Source: Pseudomonas sp. ADAK18 (lineage in GTDB: Bacteria; Pseudomonadota; Gammaproteobacteria; Pseudomonadales; Pseudomonadaceae). From it: a stretch of DNA of 64,000 bases. Both the position numbers and the translations under genes were made by a program. The stretch lies in NCBI RefSeq assembly GCF_012935695.1, contig NZ_CP052859.1, positions 6,303,001 through 6,367,000 of the forward strand, written 5' to 3'. Within the stretch, counting starts at the first letter, position 1. The number at the start of each line of letters is the position of its first letter. This document shows positions 27,983-36,699 of the stretch, in pieces. The notes below the pieces were generated by a model. The model ran no database searches. It saw only the letters and a program-made list of their open reading frames with translations, and was not told where the DNA came from.

Positions 27983-28879
27983 TCATGAAGACTCAACCTG
28001 CGCCATCATCCACTTCACAAAATCCCGCACCTTGGGCACTTCCGCCGAATGTTCGGGATACGCCAGGTAATACGCATCCTGGCTCGGCATTGCGTACTGC
28101 CAGGGAATGACCAGCTTGCCCTCGGCCAATTCCTCTTCCACCAGGAACCGTGGCAACAGCGCCACGCCGCAGCCCACTTGCGCGGCGCGAATGCACATAT
28201 AGAAAGTTTCGAAGCGCGGGCCGTGGTAGCTGTGTTCAGTGTGATAACCCTGGGCGGCGAACCAGTCGTGCCAGCCCTGGGGGCGGGACGCGTTTTGCAG
28301 CAGTACCAGGTCGCTCAGTTGCGTGGGGTCGGTAAACGGCTGCGCCGGCAGCGTGTCCGGTGCACACACCGGTACCAGCTCTTCGCTGAACAGCTTCAGG
28401 CTTTCAGTACCGGGGCGCGAGCCCTGGCCGAAGTAGAACGCCAGGTCAGCCTTGCCTTGCAGCAGCTCGTCGGGGTCCTGTTCGTTGCACAGGTCCAGGT
28501 GGATCTGCGGATGACGCAGGCGCCAACCCTTGAGGCGCGGCACCAGCCAGCGGGCGCCGAAGGTGTAGGGCGTGGACACCCGCAACACTTCGGTTTCGCC
28601 GCCGTAGGAGCGCAGGTAATGGGTCGACATCTCCACCTGGGTGAGGATCTTGCGCACTTCCACCAGGTACAGATCGCCCGCCGGGGTCATCTGCAAGCGG
28701 CGGCGCACCCGGCGGAACAGCAGGTGTTGCAACAGTTCTTCCAACTGCGCCACCTGTTTGCTGACGGCACTCTGGGTGAGGTTCAGCTCTTCGGCGGCGC
28801 GGGTGAAGCTCAGGTGACGGGTGACGGCCTCGAAGCACTGCAAGGCGGTGATCGAGGGCAAATGTCTTTTATTCAGCAT
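27983..28879 (-). CDS. LysR-family regulator divergent from amaB
   Basis: 298-residue LysR protein with an N-terminal winged helix-turn-helix (LPSITALQCFEAVTRHLSFTRAAEELNLTQSAVSKQ) and a periplasmic-binding-like effector domain typical of the GcvA subgroup. The ATG at 28879 begins MLNKRHLPS; the longer frame from 29035 is rejected because it covers the promoter. It lies head-to-head with amaB, and in P. putida a LysR gene occupies the same place. An inverted CTACAAA...TTTGTAG pair (28963 and 29011) in the intergenic region may be part of its operator. It probably controls lysine/pipecolate catabolism; the ligand is not known. Confidence 0.88.
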   Translation of the reverse strand: MLNKRHLPSITALQCFEAVTRHLSFTRAAEELNLTQSAVSKQVAQLEELLQHLLFRRVRRRLQMTPAGDLYLVEVRKILTQVEMSTHYLRSYGGETEVLRVSTPYTFGARWLVPRLKGWRLRHPQIHLDLCNEQDPDELLQGKADLAFYFGQGSRPGTESLKLFSEELVPVCAPDTLPAQPFTDPTQLSDLVLLQNASRPQGWHDWFAAQGYHTEHSYHGPRFETFYMCIRAAQVGCGVALLPRFLVEEELAEGKLVIPWQYAMPSQDAYYLAYPEHSAEVPKVRDFVKWMMAQVESS

Positions 28880-29033
28880 GGCCTGTCTCTTTTTCTTTTT
28901 TTGCATGAATAAACGGAATGATATCTCGCCTAATCGTCGTTTGTTGGCAAGTCTTGGGCCAGCTACAAATAAGGTCTGGATCGTCCCCTGACGGGCGGCG
29001 CATATTTTCGTTTGTAGATGGAAGGAGAAACCC

Positions 29034-30524
29034 ATGGTTGCCGCATTGCTTGATCGTCTCGGGGTAAACCCGGCGCTGTACCAATCGGGTCAACACCCGG
29101 TGCATTCGCCCATTGATGGCAGCCAGATCGCCAGTGTGCACTGGGAAGGGGCTGCTGAGGTCGAGCAGCAGGTCAGTCGCGCCGAGCATGCATTCGAGGC
29201 CTGGCGCAAGGTACCGGCGCCACGTCGCGGAGAGCTGGTGCGTCAGCTAGGTGACGTGTTGCGTGAATATAAAGCTGATCTGGGCGAGTTGGTGTCCTGG
29301 GAAGCCGGCAAGATCACCCAGGAAGGCTTGGGTGAGGTGCAGGAAATGATCGATATCTGCGACTTCGCCGTTGGTTTGTCGCGTCAGCTGTACGGCTTGA
29401 CCATCGCCTCCGAGCGCCCAGGCCACCACATGCGTGAAACCTGGCACCCGCTGGGCGTGGTGGGCGTGATCAGCGCCTTCAACTTCCCGGTGGCCGTGTG
29501 GGCGTGGAACACCACCCTGGCGCTGGTGTGCGGCAACGCCGTGATCTGGAAACCGTCGGAAAAGACCCCGCTCACAGCACTGGCCTGCCAGGCGCTGTTC
29601 GAGCGCGTATTGAAGAAGTTCAGCGATGCGCCCGAGTACCTGAGCCAAGTGATCATCGGCGGTCGCGATGCTGGTGCTGCACTGGTGGACGACCCGCGTG
29701 TCGCGCTGATCAGCGCCACCGGCAGCACCCGCATGGGCCGCGAAGTCGCGCCGAAAGTCGCCGCACGTTTTGCCCGCAGCATTCTGGAATTGGGCGGCAA
29801 CAACGCGATGATCCTCGGCCCAAGCGCCGACCTGGACATGGCCGTGCGCGCCATTCTGTTCAGCGCCGTGGGTACTGCTGGCCAGCGCTGTACCAGCCTG
29901 CGCCGACTGATCGCCCATGAATCGGTAAAAGCAGAAATCGTCACCCGACTGAAGGCAGCTTATTCCAAAGTGCGCATTGGTCATCCACTGGAAGGCAATC
30001 TGGTGGGCCCGCTGATCGACAAGCACAGCTTTGAAAACATGCAGGATGCCCTGGAGCAGGCGCTGAGCGAAGGTGGCCGGGTGTTTGGTGGCAAGCGGCA
30101 GTTGGAAGACAAATTCCCCAATGCCTACTACGTGTCGCCGGCGATTGTGGAAATGCCGGAGCAGAGCGATGTGGTGTGTACCGAGACCTTTGCGCCGATT
30201 CTTTACGTGGTCGGCTACACCGATTTCGCTGAAGCCCTGCGCCTGAACAACGCCGTGCCTCAGGGCCTGTCCTCGTGCATTTTCACCACTGACGTGCGCG
30301 AAGCCGAGCAGTTCATGTCGGCGGTGGGCAGTGACTGCGGTATCGCCAACGTCAACATCGGGCCAAGCGGCGCGGAAATTGGCGGGGCGTTTGGTGGTGA
30401 GAAAGAGACCGGTGGTGGCCGTGAGTCAGGCTCGGATGCGTGGCGCGGGTATATGCGTCGCCAGACCAATACCGTGAACTACTCGCTGGAGTTGCCACTG
30501 GCGCAGGGCATCACCTTCGACTGA
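29034..30524 (+). CDS. amaB: L-piperidine-6-carboxylate (aminoadipate semialdehyde) dehydrogenase
   Basis: 496-residue aldehyde dehydrogenase. Visible are the cofactor region VVGVISAFNFPVAVWAWNTTLALVCGN, the general base in LELGGNNAMIL and the catalytic cysteine in GQRCTSLRR. The enzyme oxidises piperidine-6-carboxylate to 2-aminoadipate with NAD(P) in the L-pipecolate branch of lysine breakdown. The assignment rests on the family and on the neighbour amaA plus LysR, the same order as in P. putida. AAGGAG is 7 bases before the ATG. Confidence 0.9.
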   Translation: MVAALLDRLGVNPALYQSGQHPVHSPIDGSQIASVHWEGAAEVEQQVSRAEHAFEAWRKVPAPRRGELVRQLGDVLREYKADLGELVSWEAGKITQEGLGEVQEMIDICDFAVGLSRQLYGLTIASERPGHHMRETWHPLGVVGVISAFNFPVAVWAWNTTLALVCGNAVIWKPSEKTPLTALACQALFERVLKKFSDAPEYLSQVIIGGRDAGAALVDDPRVALISATGSTRMGREVAPKVAARFARSILELGGNNAMILGPSADLDMAVRAILFSAVGTAGQRCTSLRRLIAHESVKAEIVTRLKAAYSKVRIGHPLEGNLVGPLIDKHSFENMQDALEQALSEGGRVFGGKRQLEDKFPNAYYVSPAIVEMPEQSDVVCTETFAPILYVVGYTDFAEALRLNNAVPQGLSSCIFTTDVREAEQFMSAVGSDCGIANVNIGPSGAEIGGAFGGEKETGGGRESGSDAWRGYMRRQTNTVNYSLELPLAQGITFD

Positions 30525-30548
30525 TATCTAGAGTCGGAGTGAGCTCAA

Positions 30549-30576
30549 TGTGGGAGCAGGCAAGCCAGCTCCCACA
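30549..30576. repeat. Short REP hairpin between amaB and amaA
   Basis: A single compact palindrome, TGTGGGAGC with a short loop to GCTCCCACA, lacking the internal hairpin of the full elements. Because it lies within the ama transcript, it may affect amaA levels. Confidence 0.8.
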
Positions 30577-30633
30577 TTTGACCGCATTTACAGTTCGGAA
30601 AAGCTGTTTGTCAGGTCTCATCGGAGTCAGGCA

Positions 30634-31917
30634 ATGCCTTTACGCGAAGCATGTTTGTGGGAACAACTCACGCCTGACCGGCCGGACCGCGTCGCGCTCA
30701 AGGGTGAGGTAAAGGTGGATGTGTGCGTGATCGGCGCCGGTATCACCGGTTTGTCAGCCGCCATTCACTTGCTGGAACAAGGTAAAAGCGTCGCCGTACT
30801 GGAAGCCCATCGCACCGGTCATGGCGGTTCGGGGCGTAACGTGGGGTTGGTCAATGCCGGGATGTGGATTCCCCCGGACGAGATCGAAGCCGGTTTTGGC
30901 GAGGCCGTGGGCAGCCAGCTCAACCGTATGCTCGGTGCGGCACCGTCCCTGGTGTTCAGCCTGATCGACAAATACAACATCGACTGCCAACTGCGCCGCG
31001 AAGGCACTCTGCACATGGCGCACAACGCCCGTGGCGAAGCGGATTTGCGCAGCCGTGAAGAACAATGGAAACGTCGTGGTGCTCCGGTTGAGCTGTTGAC
31101 CGGCGCCGCATGCGAACAGGCCACCGGTACCCAAAAAATCGCTGCCGCCTTGCTGGATCGGCGTGCCGGTACTTTGAACCCGATGGCCTACACCAGTGGT
31201 TTGGCCAATGCCGCCACAGGTCTTGGCGGGCAACTGTTTGACCACTCTCCTGTCACTCAACTGGAACGCCAGGGCCAGCACTGGTCCGTGCAAACCGCCC
31301 AGGGTGCCGTGCACGCCGAACAAGTGGTGATTGCCTCCAACGCCTACACCGAAGGCGAGTGGACCGAGTTGCGGCGCAATTTTTTCCCTGGCTACTACTA
31401 CCAGGTGGCCTCGGCGCCATTGACCGAAGCCGCCGCGCAACAAATCCTGCCGGGCGGCCAGGGTTCCTGGGATACGCGACAAGTCCTCAGCAGCATTCGC
31501 CGTGATGCCGATGGCCGGCTGTTGCTGGGAAGCCTGGGTAATGGCAATCAGAAGCCCGCCTGGTTCCTCAAAGCGTGGGCTGATCGCGTGCAGCAACACT
31601 ACTTTCCGTACCTCAAGTCAGTGCAGTGGGAATGTACCTGGACGGGCTGTATCGCTTTCACGCCGGACCACCTGATGCGCCTGTTCGAACCGGCGCCGGG
31701 CCTAGTGGCCGTCACCGGTTACAACGGCCGGGGCGTGACCACCGGCAGTGTGGTGGGCAAGGCCTTTGCCGATTACCTGTGTCACCAGAATCCACAGGCA
31801 TTGCCGATTCCATTCGCGCCAATGCAGCCGCTGGCCGGAGTGGGCCTGCGTAGCTGTTTATATGAGGCAGGATTCTCGCTGTATCACGCGGGGCAATGCC
31901 TGCGAATTGTCATCTGA
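30634..31917 (+). CDS. amaA: L-pipecolate oxidase (FAD-dependent)
   Basis: 427-residue DAO-type flavoprotein. The dinucleotide fold VCVIGAGITGLSAAIHLLEQG lies at about 30-50; the second FAD region is GSGRNVGLVNAGMW, and the C-terminal GYNGRGVTTGSVVG closes the FAD site. It oxidises L-pipecolate to piperidine-6-carboxylate, feeding amaB. The ATG at 30634 with CGGAG 8-12 bases upstream is preferred; the longer frame would begin in the REP hairpin. The last residues (LYHAGQCLRIVI) may be a strain-specific end. Confidence 0.88.
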   Translation: MPLREACLWEQLTPDRPDRVALKGEVKVDVCVIGAGITGLSAAIHLLEQGKSVAVLEAHRTGHGGSGRNVGLVNAGMWIPPDEIEAGFGEAVGSQLNRMLGAAPSLVFSLIDKYNIDCQLRREGTLHMAHNARGEADLRSREEQWKRRGAPVELLTGAACEQATGTQKIAAALLDRRAGTLNPMAYTSGLANAATGLGGQLFDHSPVTQLERQGQHWSVQTAQGAVHAEQVVIASNAYTEGEWTELRRNFFPGYYYQVASAPLTEAAAQQILPGGQGSWDTRQVLSSIRRDADGRLLLGSLGNGNQKPAWFLKAWADRVQQHYFPYLKSVQWECTWTGCIAFTPDHLMRLFEPAPGLVAVTGYNGRGVTTGSVVGKAFADYLCHQNPQALPIPFAPMQPLAGVGLRSCLYEAGFSLYHAGQCLRIVI

Positions 31918-31929
31918 TCAGCGAAATAG

Positions 31930-31957
31930 CTGTAAGAAGGCTGCATCTTCTTAGCAG
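31930..31957. terminator. Hairpin after amaA
   Basis: CTG-t-AAGAAG, 7-base loop, CTTCTT-ag-CAG, 13 bases after the amaA stop. No T-run follows, so it may be an RNA end-stabilising hairpin rather than an intrinsic terminator. A second imperfect inverted repeat, GTAACG...CGTTAC with inner ACTG/CAGT, lies at 31990-32020. Confidence 0.45.
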
Positions 31958-32060
31958 GCTACTAATCTGTATTGGTGCGAGTCGTAGCAGTAACGCACTG
32001 TAAATGTGCAGTTCCGTTACGCACGTTGTTACAGGTTCGGAGGCTGTCGTTTAAGGGACG

Positions 32061-32134
32061 GGTTGCAGTGGTTGCAATGACGGGTTGCACTTTTTGAGTC
32101 CAATGGTGACACCTGCGCGAGCTAAAGGGTTGCA
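32061..32134 (+). promoter_or_regulatory. Four GGTTGCA repeats, possible activator sites
   Basis: GGTTGCA occurs at 32061, 32070, 32083 and 32128, all in the same orientation, about 70-145 bases upstream of the sigma-54-type promoter of the liv operon. This is the usual distance for enhancer-binding-protein sites. The protein is not identifiable from sequence. Confidence 0.45.
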
Positions 32135-32206
32135 CGTCCAATTGAAAGGAGTCGAAACGCCTGTAATAACAATGACACGGTGTCTTTTTGAATAATAAAA
32201 ACGTAA

Positions 32207-32222
32207 TGGCACGAGGCTTGCT
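32207..32222 (+). promoter_or_regulatory. Sigma-54-type (-24/-12) promoter of the liv operon
   Basis: TGGCACG-AGGC-TTGCT is a perfect match to the sigma-54 consensus TGGCACG-N4-TTGCW. Transcription would start near 32233, giving a leader of about 60 nt before livK. Confidence 0.85.
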
Positions 32223-32268
32223 CTGAGCTTTCTGGTGAAAGTTTGAAGTGAAGTTGCAGTGCCAATTC

Positions 32269-32276
32269 AACAAAAA
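32269..32276 (+). promoter_or_regulatory. Possible Hfq/Crc (AANAANAA) site at the livK ribosome site
   Basis: AACAAAAA fits the CA motif AANAANAA bound by Hfq/Crc for catabolite repression in Pseudomonas and lies just before the GGAG of livK. Amino-acid uptake genes are known targets of this system; the match here is sequence only. Confidence 0.4.
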
Positions 32277-32293
32277 CCTCGGAGCACCACCTC

Positions 32294-33430
32294 ATGTCCC
32301 AGACGTTTTACAAGAAAGGTTTTCTCGCCCTCGCAGTGGCTACTGCGTTGGGTGTTTCTGCGTTTGCTCAAGCTGATGTGAAGATTGGCGTAGCGGGACC
32401 GATGACCGGCGCCAACGCGGCGTTCGGTGAGCAGTACATGGTGGGCGCCAAGGCCGCCGCAGAGGTGATCAACAAAGCGGGCGGGATCAACGGCGAGAAG
32501 ATCGTGCTGGTGGCGGGTGACGATGCCTGCGAGCCCAAGCAAGCCGTGGCCGTGGCCAACCGTCTGGTTGACCAGGACAAGGTGATCGGCGTGGTCGGGC
32601 ACTTCTGCTCGTCGAACACCATTCCCGCCTCCGAGGTTTATAGCGACGCGGGCGTGATCGCGATCACCCCAGGTTCCACCAACCCGCAGGTGACCGAGCG
32701 TGGCCTGACGGCAATGTTCCGTATGTGTGGCCGTGACGACCAGCAAGGCATCGTAGCCGGTGACTACATCGTCGATGTGCTCAAGGGCAAGAAAGTCGCC
32801 GTTATCAACGACAAAGACACCTACGGCAAAGGCCTGGCCGACGCCACTGCAGCGCAGTTGACCAAGCGTGGCGTGAAACCGGTGATCGAAGAAGGCCTGA
32901 CGCGCGGCGAGAAAGATTTCAGCGCCCTGGTGACCAAGATCCGTGCAGCCGGTGCCGACGTAGTGTACTTCGGTGGCTTGCACCCGGAAGCCGGTCCTCT
33001 GGTGCGTCAGCTGCGTGAAGCGGGCCTGAAAGACGTCAAGTTCATGTCCGATGACGGCGTGGTGACCGACGAACTGGTGGCTACCGCCGGTGGTGCCCAG
33101 TACGTGAATGGCGTCTACATGACCTTTGGCGCCGACCCGCGCCTGCTGCCGGAAAGCAAGGCGGTGGTGGAAGAGTTCCGCAAGGCCGGTAAAGAGCCTG
33201 AAGGCTACACCCTGTATGCCTACGCCTCGATCCAGGCCCTGGCCGCCGGTTTCAATGGCGCCAAATCCAACAAAGGCGAAGACGCCGCCAAATGGCTGAA
33301 AGCCAACACGGTGAAGACGGTGATGGGCGACAAGGCCTGGGACGCCAAGGGCGACCTGAAAGTCTCCGACTACGTGGTTTACCAGTGGGACAAGGACGGC
33401 AAGTATCACCAGTTGGAAAAGCAGAAATAA
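32294..33430 (+). CDS. livK: Branched-chain-amino-acid-type ABC transporter, substrate-binding protein
   Basis: 378-residue periplasmic type-1 binding protein. A signal peptide (about 1-27, hydrophobic AVATALGVSAFAQA) is followed by DVKIGVAGPMTGANAAFGEQ, DDACEPKQAVAVANRLV and ITPGSTNPQVTERG, all typical of the LIV-binding family. GGAG lies 10-13 bases before the ATG. The sequence differs clearly from P. aeruginosa BraC as I remember it. Gene order suggests it corresponds to the second, less-studied system near nadE/pncB, so the real ligand may be another amino acid or amide. Confidence 0.9.
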   Translation: MSQTFYKKGFLALAVATALGVSAFAQADVKIGVAGPMTGANAAFGEQYMVGAKAAAEVINKAGGINGEKIVLVAGDDACEPKQAVAVANRLVDQDKVIGVVGHFCSSNTIPASEVYSDAGVIAITPGSTNPQVTERGLTAMFRMCGRDDQQGIVAGDYIVDVLKGKKVAVINDKDTYGKGLADATAAQLTKRGVKPVIEEGLTRGEKDFSALVTKIRAAGADVVYFGGLHPEAGPLVRQLREAGLKDVKFMSDDGVVTDELVATAGGAQYVNGVYMTFGADPRLLPESKAVVEEFRKAGKEPEGYTLYAYASIQALAAGFNGAKSNKGEDAAKWLKANTVKTVMGDKAWDAKGDLKVSDYVVYQWDKDGKYHQLEKQK

Positions 33431-33450
33431 AGCTAAACACCACCGTTCCA

Positions 33451-33542
33451 ATGTGGGAGGGGGCTTGCTCCCGATAGCGCAGTGTCAGCCAACACATGTA
33501 TGACTGACCCACCGCAATCGGGAGCAAGCCCCCTCCTACACG
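33451..33542. repeat. REP-type palindrome inside the liv operon
   Basis: Arms ATGTGGGAGGGGGCTTGCTC and GAGCAAGCCCCCTCC, with inner GTCAGCC...GACTGAC. Because it lies between livK and livH in the same transcript, it could stabilise the livK part of the message. Confidence 0.88.
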
Positions 33543-33588
33543 GGGACTGGGTTGTTATCGAGATCTGTCTTTTCCTCCTAGAAGGGCC

Positions 33589-33624
33589 GCACACCCACAG
33601 GTGTGCAGGCTCTCACTGCGTGAG
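33589..33624 (+). promoter_or_regulatory. Two adjacent hairpins before livH
   Basis: GCACACC-CACA-GGTGTGC (33589-33606) and CTCAC-TGC-GTGAG (33612-33624) end 8 bases before the livH ATG and cover its weak ribosome site. They may lower expression of the membrane components relative to livK. Confidence 0.5.
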
Positions 33625-33632
33625 ATTGCGTT

Positions 33633-34547
33633 ATGGATGGTATTTTCCTGCAGCAACTGGTCAACGGCCTGACCCTCGGGTCGGTCTATGGCCTGATCGC
33701 CATCGGCTACACAATGGTCTATGGCATCATTGGCATGATCAACTTCGCCCACGGCGAGGTTTACATGATTTCCGCTTACCTGGCGGCAATCAGTCTGGCT
33801 CTGCTGGCCTATTTTGGTATCGAATCCTTCCCGCTGCTCATTCTTGGCACCTTGATCTTCACCGTGGTCGTCACTGGCGTTTACGGTTGGGTCATCGAAC
33901 GTGTCGCCTATAAACCGCTGCGTAACTCCACCCGACTGGCACCGCTGATCAGCGCCATCGGTATCTCGCTGATCCTGCAGAACTACGCACAGATCGCCCA
34001 AGGCGCCAAACAACAAGGCATTCCAACGCTGCTGGCCGGTGCCTGGCGAGTCGACATCGGCACCGGGTTCGTGCAGTTAACCTATACCAAGGTGTTCATC
34101 CTGGTGGCCGCGTTTGTCGGCATGGGGTTGCTGACCTACATCATCAAGTACACCAAGCTCGGCCGCATGTGCCGCGCCACCCAGCAAGACCGCAAGATGG
34201 CCTCGATCCTCGGCATCAATACGGACCGGGTGATCTCCTACGTATTTGTTATTGGTGCAGCCATGGCGGCCCTGGCCGGTGTGCTGATCACCTTGAACTA
34301 CGGCACGTTCGACTTCTATGCCGGCTTCATCATCGGCATCAAGGCGTTTACCGCAGCGGTACTCGGCGGCATCGGTTCCCTGCCTGGGGCGATGCTGGGC
34401 GGGATCATCCTCGGTATCTCCGAGTCGCTGTTCTCGGGGTTGATCAACTCTGACTACAAAGACGTGTTCAGTTTCTCCCTGTTGGTGGTGATCCTGATTT
34501 TCCGTCCCCAGGGCCTGCTCGGTCGCCCACTCGTGGCGAAGGTATAA
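33633..34547 (+). CDS. livH: Branched-chain-amino-acid-type ABC transporter permease
   Basis: 304-residue permease of the LivH family with about eight membrane segments. QQLVNGLTLGSVYGLIAIGYTMVYGIIGMINFAHGEVYM is the hallmark N-terminus, and GIKAFTAAVLGGIGSLPGAMLGG the conserved cytoplasmic loop contacting the ATPases. Start: the ATG at 33633 with a weak GAG site. Followed by livM after 2 bases. Confidence 0.94.
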   Translation: MDGIFLQQLVNGLTLGSVYGLIAIGYTMVYGIIGMINFAHGEVYMISAYLAAISLALLAYFGIESFPLLILGTLIFTVVVTGVYGWVIERVAYKPLRNSTRLAPLISAIGISLILQNYAQIAQGAKQQGIPTLLAGAWRVDIGTGFVQLTYTKVFILVAAFVGMGLLTYIIKYTKLGRMCRATQQDRKMASILGINTDRVISYVFVIGAAMAALAGVLITLNYGTFDFYAGFIIGIKAFTAAVLGGIGSLPGAMLGGIILGISESLFSGLINSDYKDVFSFSLLVVILIFRPQGLLGRPLVAKV

Positions 34548-34549
34548 AT

Positions 34550-35827
34550 ATGTCTGCTGCCAATTCAATCGATATCAAGAAAAGTCTGGTCGATACGGTC
34601 CTCGCCGGGCTGATTTCGCTGATCGTGTTCGGCCCGATTGTCGGCGTGGTCCTCGACGGCTACAGTTTCAATCTGCAACCGGCCCGCGTCGGCATCCTGG
34701 TGGCCATTGTGATGGTCGGCCGGTTTGCCATGAGCCTGTTCCTGCAAACCCCCAAGGGCTTGAGGATTCTCCAGGGTTTCGAGAGCACCGGCTCCGGCGT
34801 GCATGTGCTGAAACCGGACTACAAATCGCAGTTGCGTTGGGTGATTCCGGCGCTGATCGTGATTGCTATCGTGTTCCCGTTCTTCGCCAATAAGTACCTG
34901 CTGACGGTGGTGATTCTCGGGCTGATCTACGTGTTGCTGGGCCTGGGCCTGAACATCGTGGTGGGCCTGGCCGGGCTGCTCGACTTGGGTTACGTGGCGT
35001 TCTACGCTATCGGCGCCTACGGTCTGGCGTTGGGGTATCAATACCTCGGCCTGGGCTTCTGGACGGTGCTGCCATTGGCGGCCATTTGTGCAGCGTTGGC
35101 GGGGTGCATACTCGGTTTCCCGGTGTTGCGAATGCATGGAGATTACTTGGCCATCGTGACCCTGGGCTTCGGTGAAATCATCCGTCTGGTGTTGAACAAC
35201 TGGCTGTCGTTTACCGGCGGCCCGAACGGTATGCCGGTGCCATCGCCGACGTTTTTCGGGCTTGAGTTTGTGCGCAAGGCGAAGGATGGCGGGGTGCCGT
35301 TTCACGAGTTCTTTGGTATCGACTACAACCCCAACGTCAAATTCCTGTTTATCTATATCGTGCTGTTCCTGGTGGTGTTGCTGGTGCTGTACATCAAGCA
35401 CCGCCTGACCCGGATGCCGGTGGGCCGCGCCTGGGAAGCCTTACGCGAAGATGAAATCGCCTGCCGCTCCATGGGCCTGAACCACGTGCTGGTGAAGCTT
35501 TCTGCGTTCACCATCGGTGCATCCACCGCCGGTTTGGCTGGGGTGTTTTTCGCCAGCTACCAAGGCTTCGTCAACCCATCGTCGTTCACCTTCTTCGAGT
35601 CGGCGCTGATTCTCGCCATTGTGGTATTGGGCGGCATGGGCTCGACCGTCGGTGTGGTGATTGCCGCATTCGTATTGACGGTGGCACCGGAACTGCTGCG
35701 CAGCTTCTCTGAATACCGCGTGCTGCTGTTTGGCGTGTTGATGGTGGTGATGATGATCTGGAAGCCGCGCGGCCTGATTCGCATCAGCCGTACCGGTGTA
35801 GTCCCACGTAAAGGAGTGGCGCCATGA
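34550..35827 (+). CDS. livM: Branched-chain-amino-acid-type ABC transporter permease
   Basis: 425-residue permease of the LivM family, longer than LivH because of extra N-terminal segments (about 15-60 and 95-120). The signature GLNIVVGLAGLLDLGYVAFYAIGAY and the EAA-like loop AWEALREDEIACRSMGLNHVLVKLSAF are present. Overlaps livG by 4 bases (ATGA). Confidence 0.94.
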   Translation: MSAANSIDIKKSLVDTVLAGLISLIVFGPIVGVVLDGYSFNLQPARVGILVAIVMVGRFAMSLFLQTPKGLRILQGFESTGSGVHVLKPDYKSQLRWVIPALIVIAIVFPFFANKYLLTVVILGLIYVLLGLGLNIVVGLAGLLDLGYVAFYAIGAYGLALGYQYLGLGFWTVLPLAAICAALAGCILGFPVLRMHGDYLAIVTLGFGEIIRLVLNNWLSFTGGPNGMPVPSPTFFGLEFVRKAKDGGVPFHEFFGIDYNPNVKFLFIYIVLFLVVLLVLYIKHRLTRMPVGRAWEALREDEIACRSMGLNHVLVKLSAFTIGASTAGLAGVFFASYQGFVNPSSFTFFESALILAIVVLGGMGSTVGVVIAAFVLTVAPELLRSFSEYRVLLFGVLMVVMMIWKPRGLIRISRTGVVPRKGVAP

Positions 35828-36699
35828 GCAAGGAAGTCGTCCTTTCAGTGGAAAAACTGATGATGCACTTCGGTGGCATCAAGGCCTTGAGCGACGTGAG
35901 CCTCAAGGTCAAGCGCAACTCGATCTTCGCCCTGATCGGCCCTAACGGTGCAGGCAAGACCACGGTGTTCAACTGTCTGACCGGTTTCTACAAGGCTACC
36001 GGTGGCAAGATCGAACTCAATGTGCGCGGCAAGCAGACCAACGTTATCCAGTTGCTCGGCGAGTCGTTCAAGGCCAAGGATTTTGTATCGCCCAAAAGCT
36101 TCGTCACCCGGGTGTTCTACAAGATGTTCGGCGGCACCCACCTAGTGAACCGTGCAGGTCTTGCGCGCACCTTCCAGAACATTCGCCTGTTCAAGGAAAT
36201 GTCGGTGGTGGAGAACCTGCTGGTGGCCCAGCATATGTGGGTCAACCGCAACATGATCGCGGGCATCCTCAACACCAAGGGCTACCGCAAGGCCGAAAGC
36301 GACGCCCTCGACCATGCCTTTTACTGGCTGGAAGTGGTGGACCTGGTGGACTGCGCCAACCGCCTGGCCGGTGAGTTGTCCTACGGCCAACAACGCCGCC
36401 TGGAAATCGCCCGCGCCATGTGCACCCGGCCGCAGATTATCTGCCTGGATGAACCGGCCGCGGGCCTCAACCCCCAGGAAACCGAAGCGCTGAGCACGAT
36501 GATTCGTCTGCTGCGCGACGAACATGACCTGACGGTGGTGCTGATCGAACACGACATGGGCATGGTGATGAGTATTTCCGACCACATCGTGGTACTTGAC
36601 CACGGCAATGTCATCGCTGAAGGCGGCCCGGAGGCGATCCGCAACGATCCAAAAGTAATCGCGGCATACCTGGGCGCTGATGAAGAGGAGCTGGTATGA
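35824..36699 (+). CDS. livG: Branched-chain-amino-acid-type ABC transporter ATP-binding protein
   Basis: 291-residue ABC ATPase. Walker A GPNGAGKTT, signature LSYGQQRRLEIARAM, Walker B IICLDEPAAGLNP and switch histidine in LIEHDMGMV are intact. A long insert between Walker A and the signature (about 70-105) is usual for this subfamily. Overlaps livF by 4 bases. Confidence 0.95.
   Translation: MSKEVVLSVEKLMMHFGGIKALSDVSLKVKRNSIFALIGPNGAGKTTVFNCLTGFYKATGGKIELNVRGKQTNVIQLLGESFKAKDFVSPKSFVTRVFYKMFGGTHLVNRAGLARTFQNIRLFKEMSVVENLLVAQHMWVNRNMIAGILNTKGYRKAESDALDHAFYWLEVVDLVDCANRLAGELSYGQQRRLEIARAMCTRPQIICLDEPAAGLNPQETEALSTMIRLLRDEHDLTVVLIEHDMGMVMSISDHIVVLDHGNVIAEGGPEAIRNDPKVIAAYLGADEEELV

Noticed and set aside
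31980..32030. CbrB-type site (TGTTAC...GTAACA) upstream of the liv operon
   Set aside because: GTAAC and GTTAC half-sites are present but in the reversed order and without the expected spacing.
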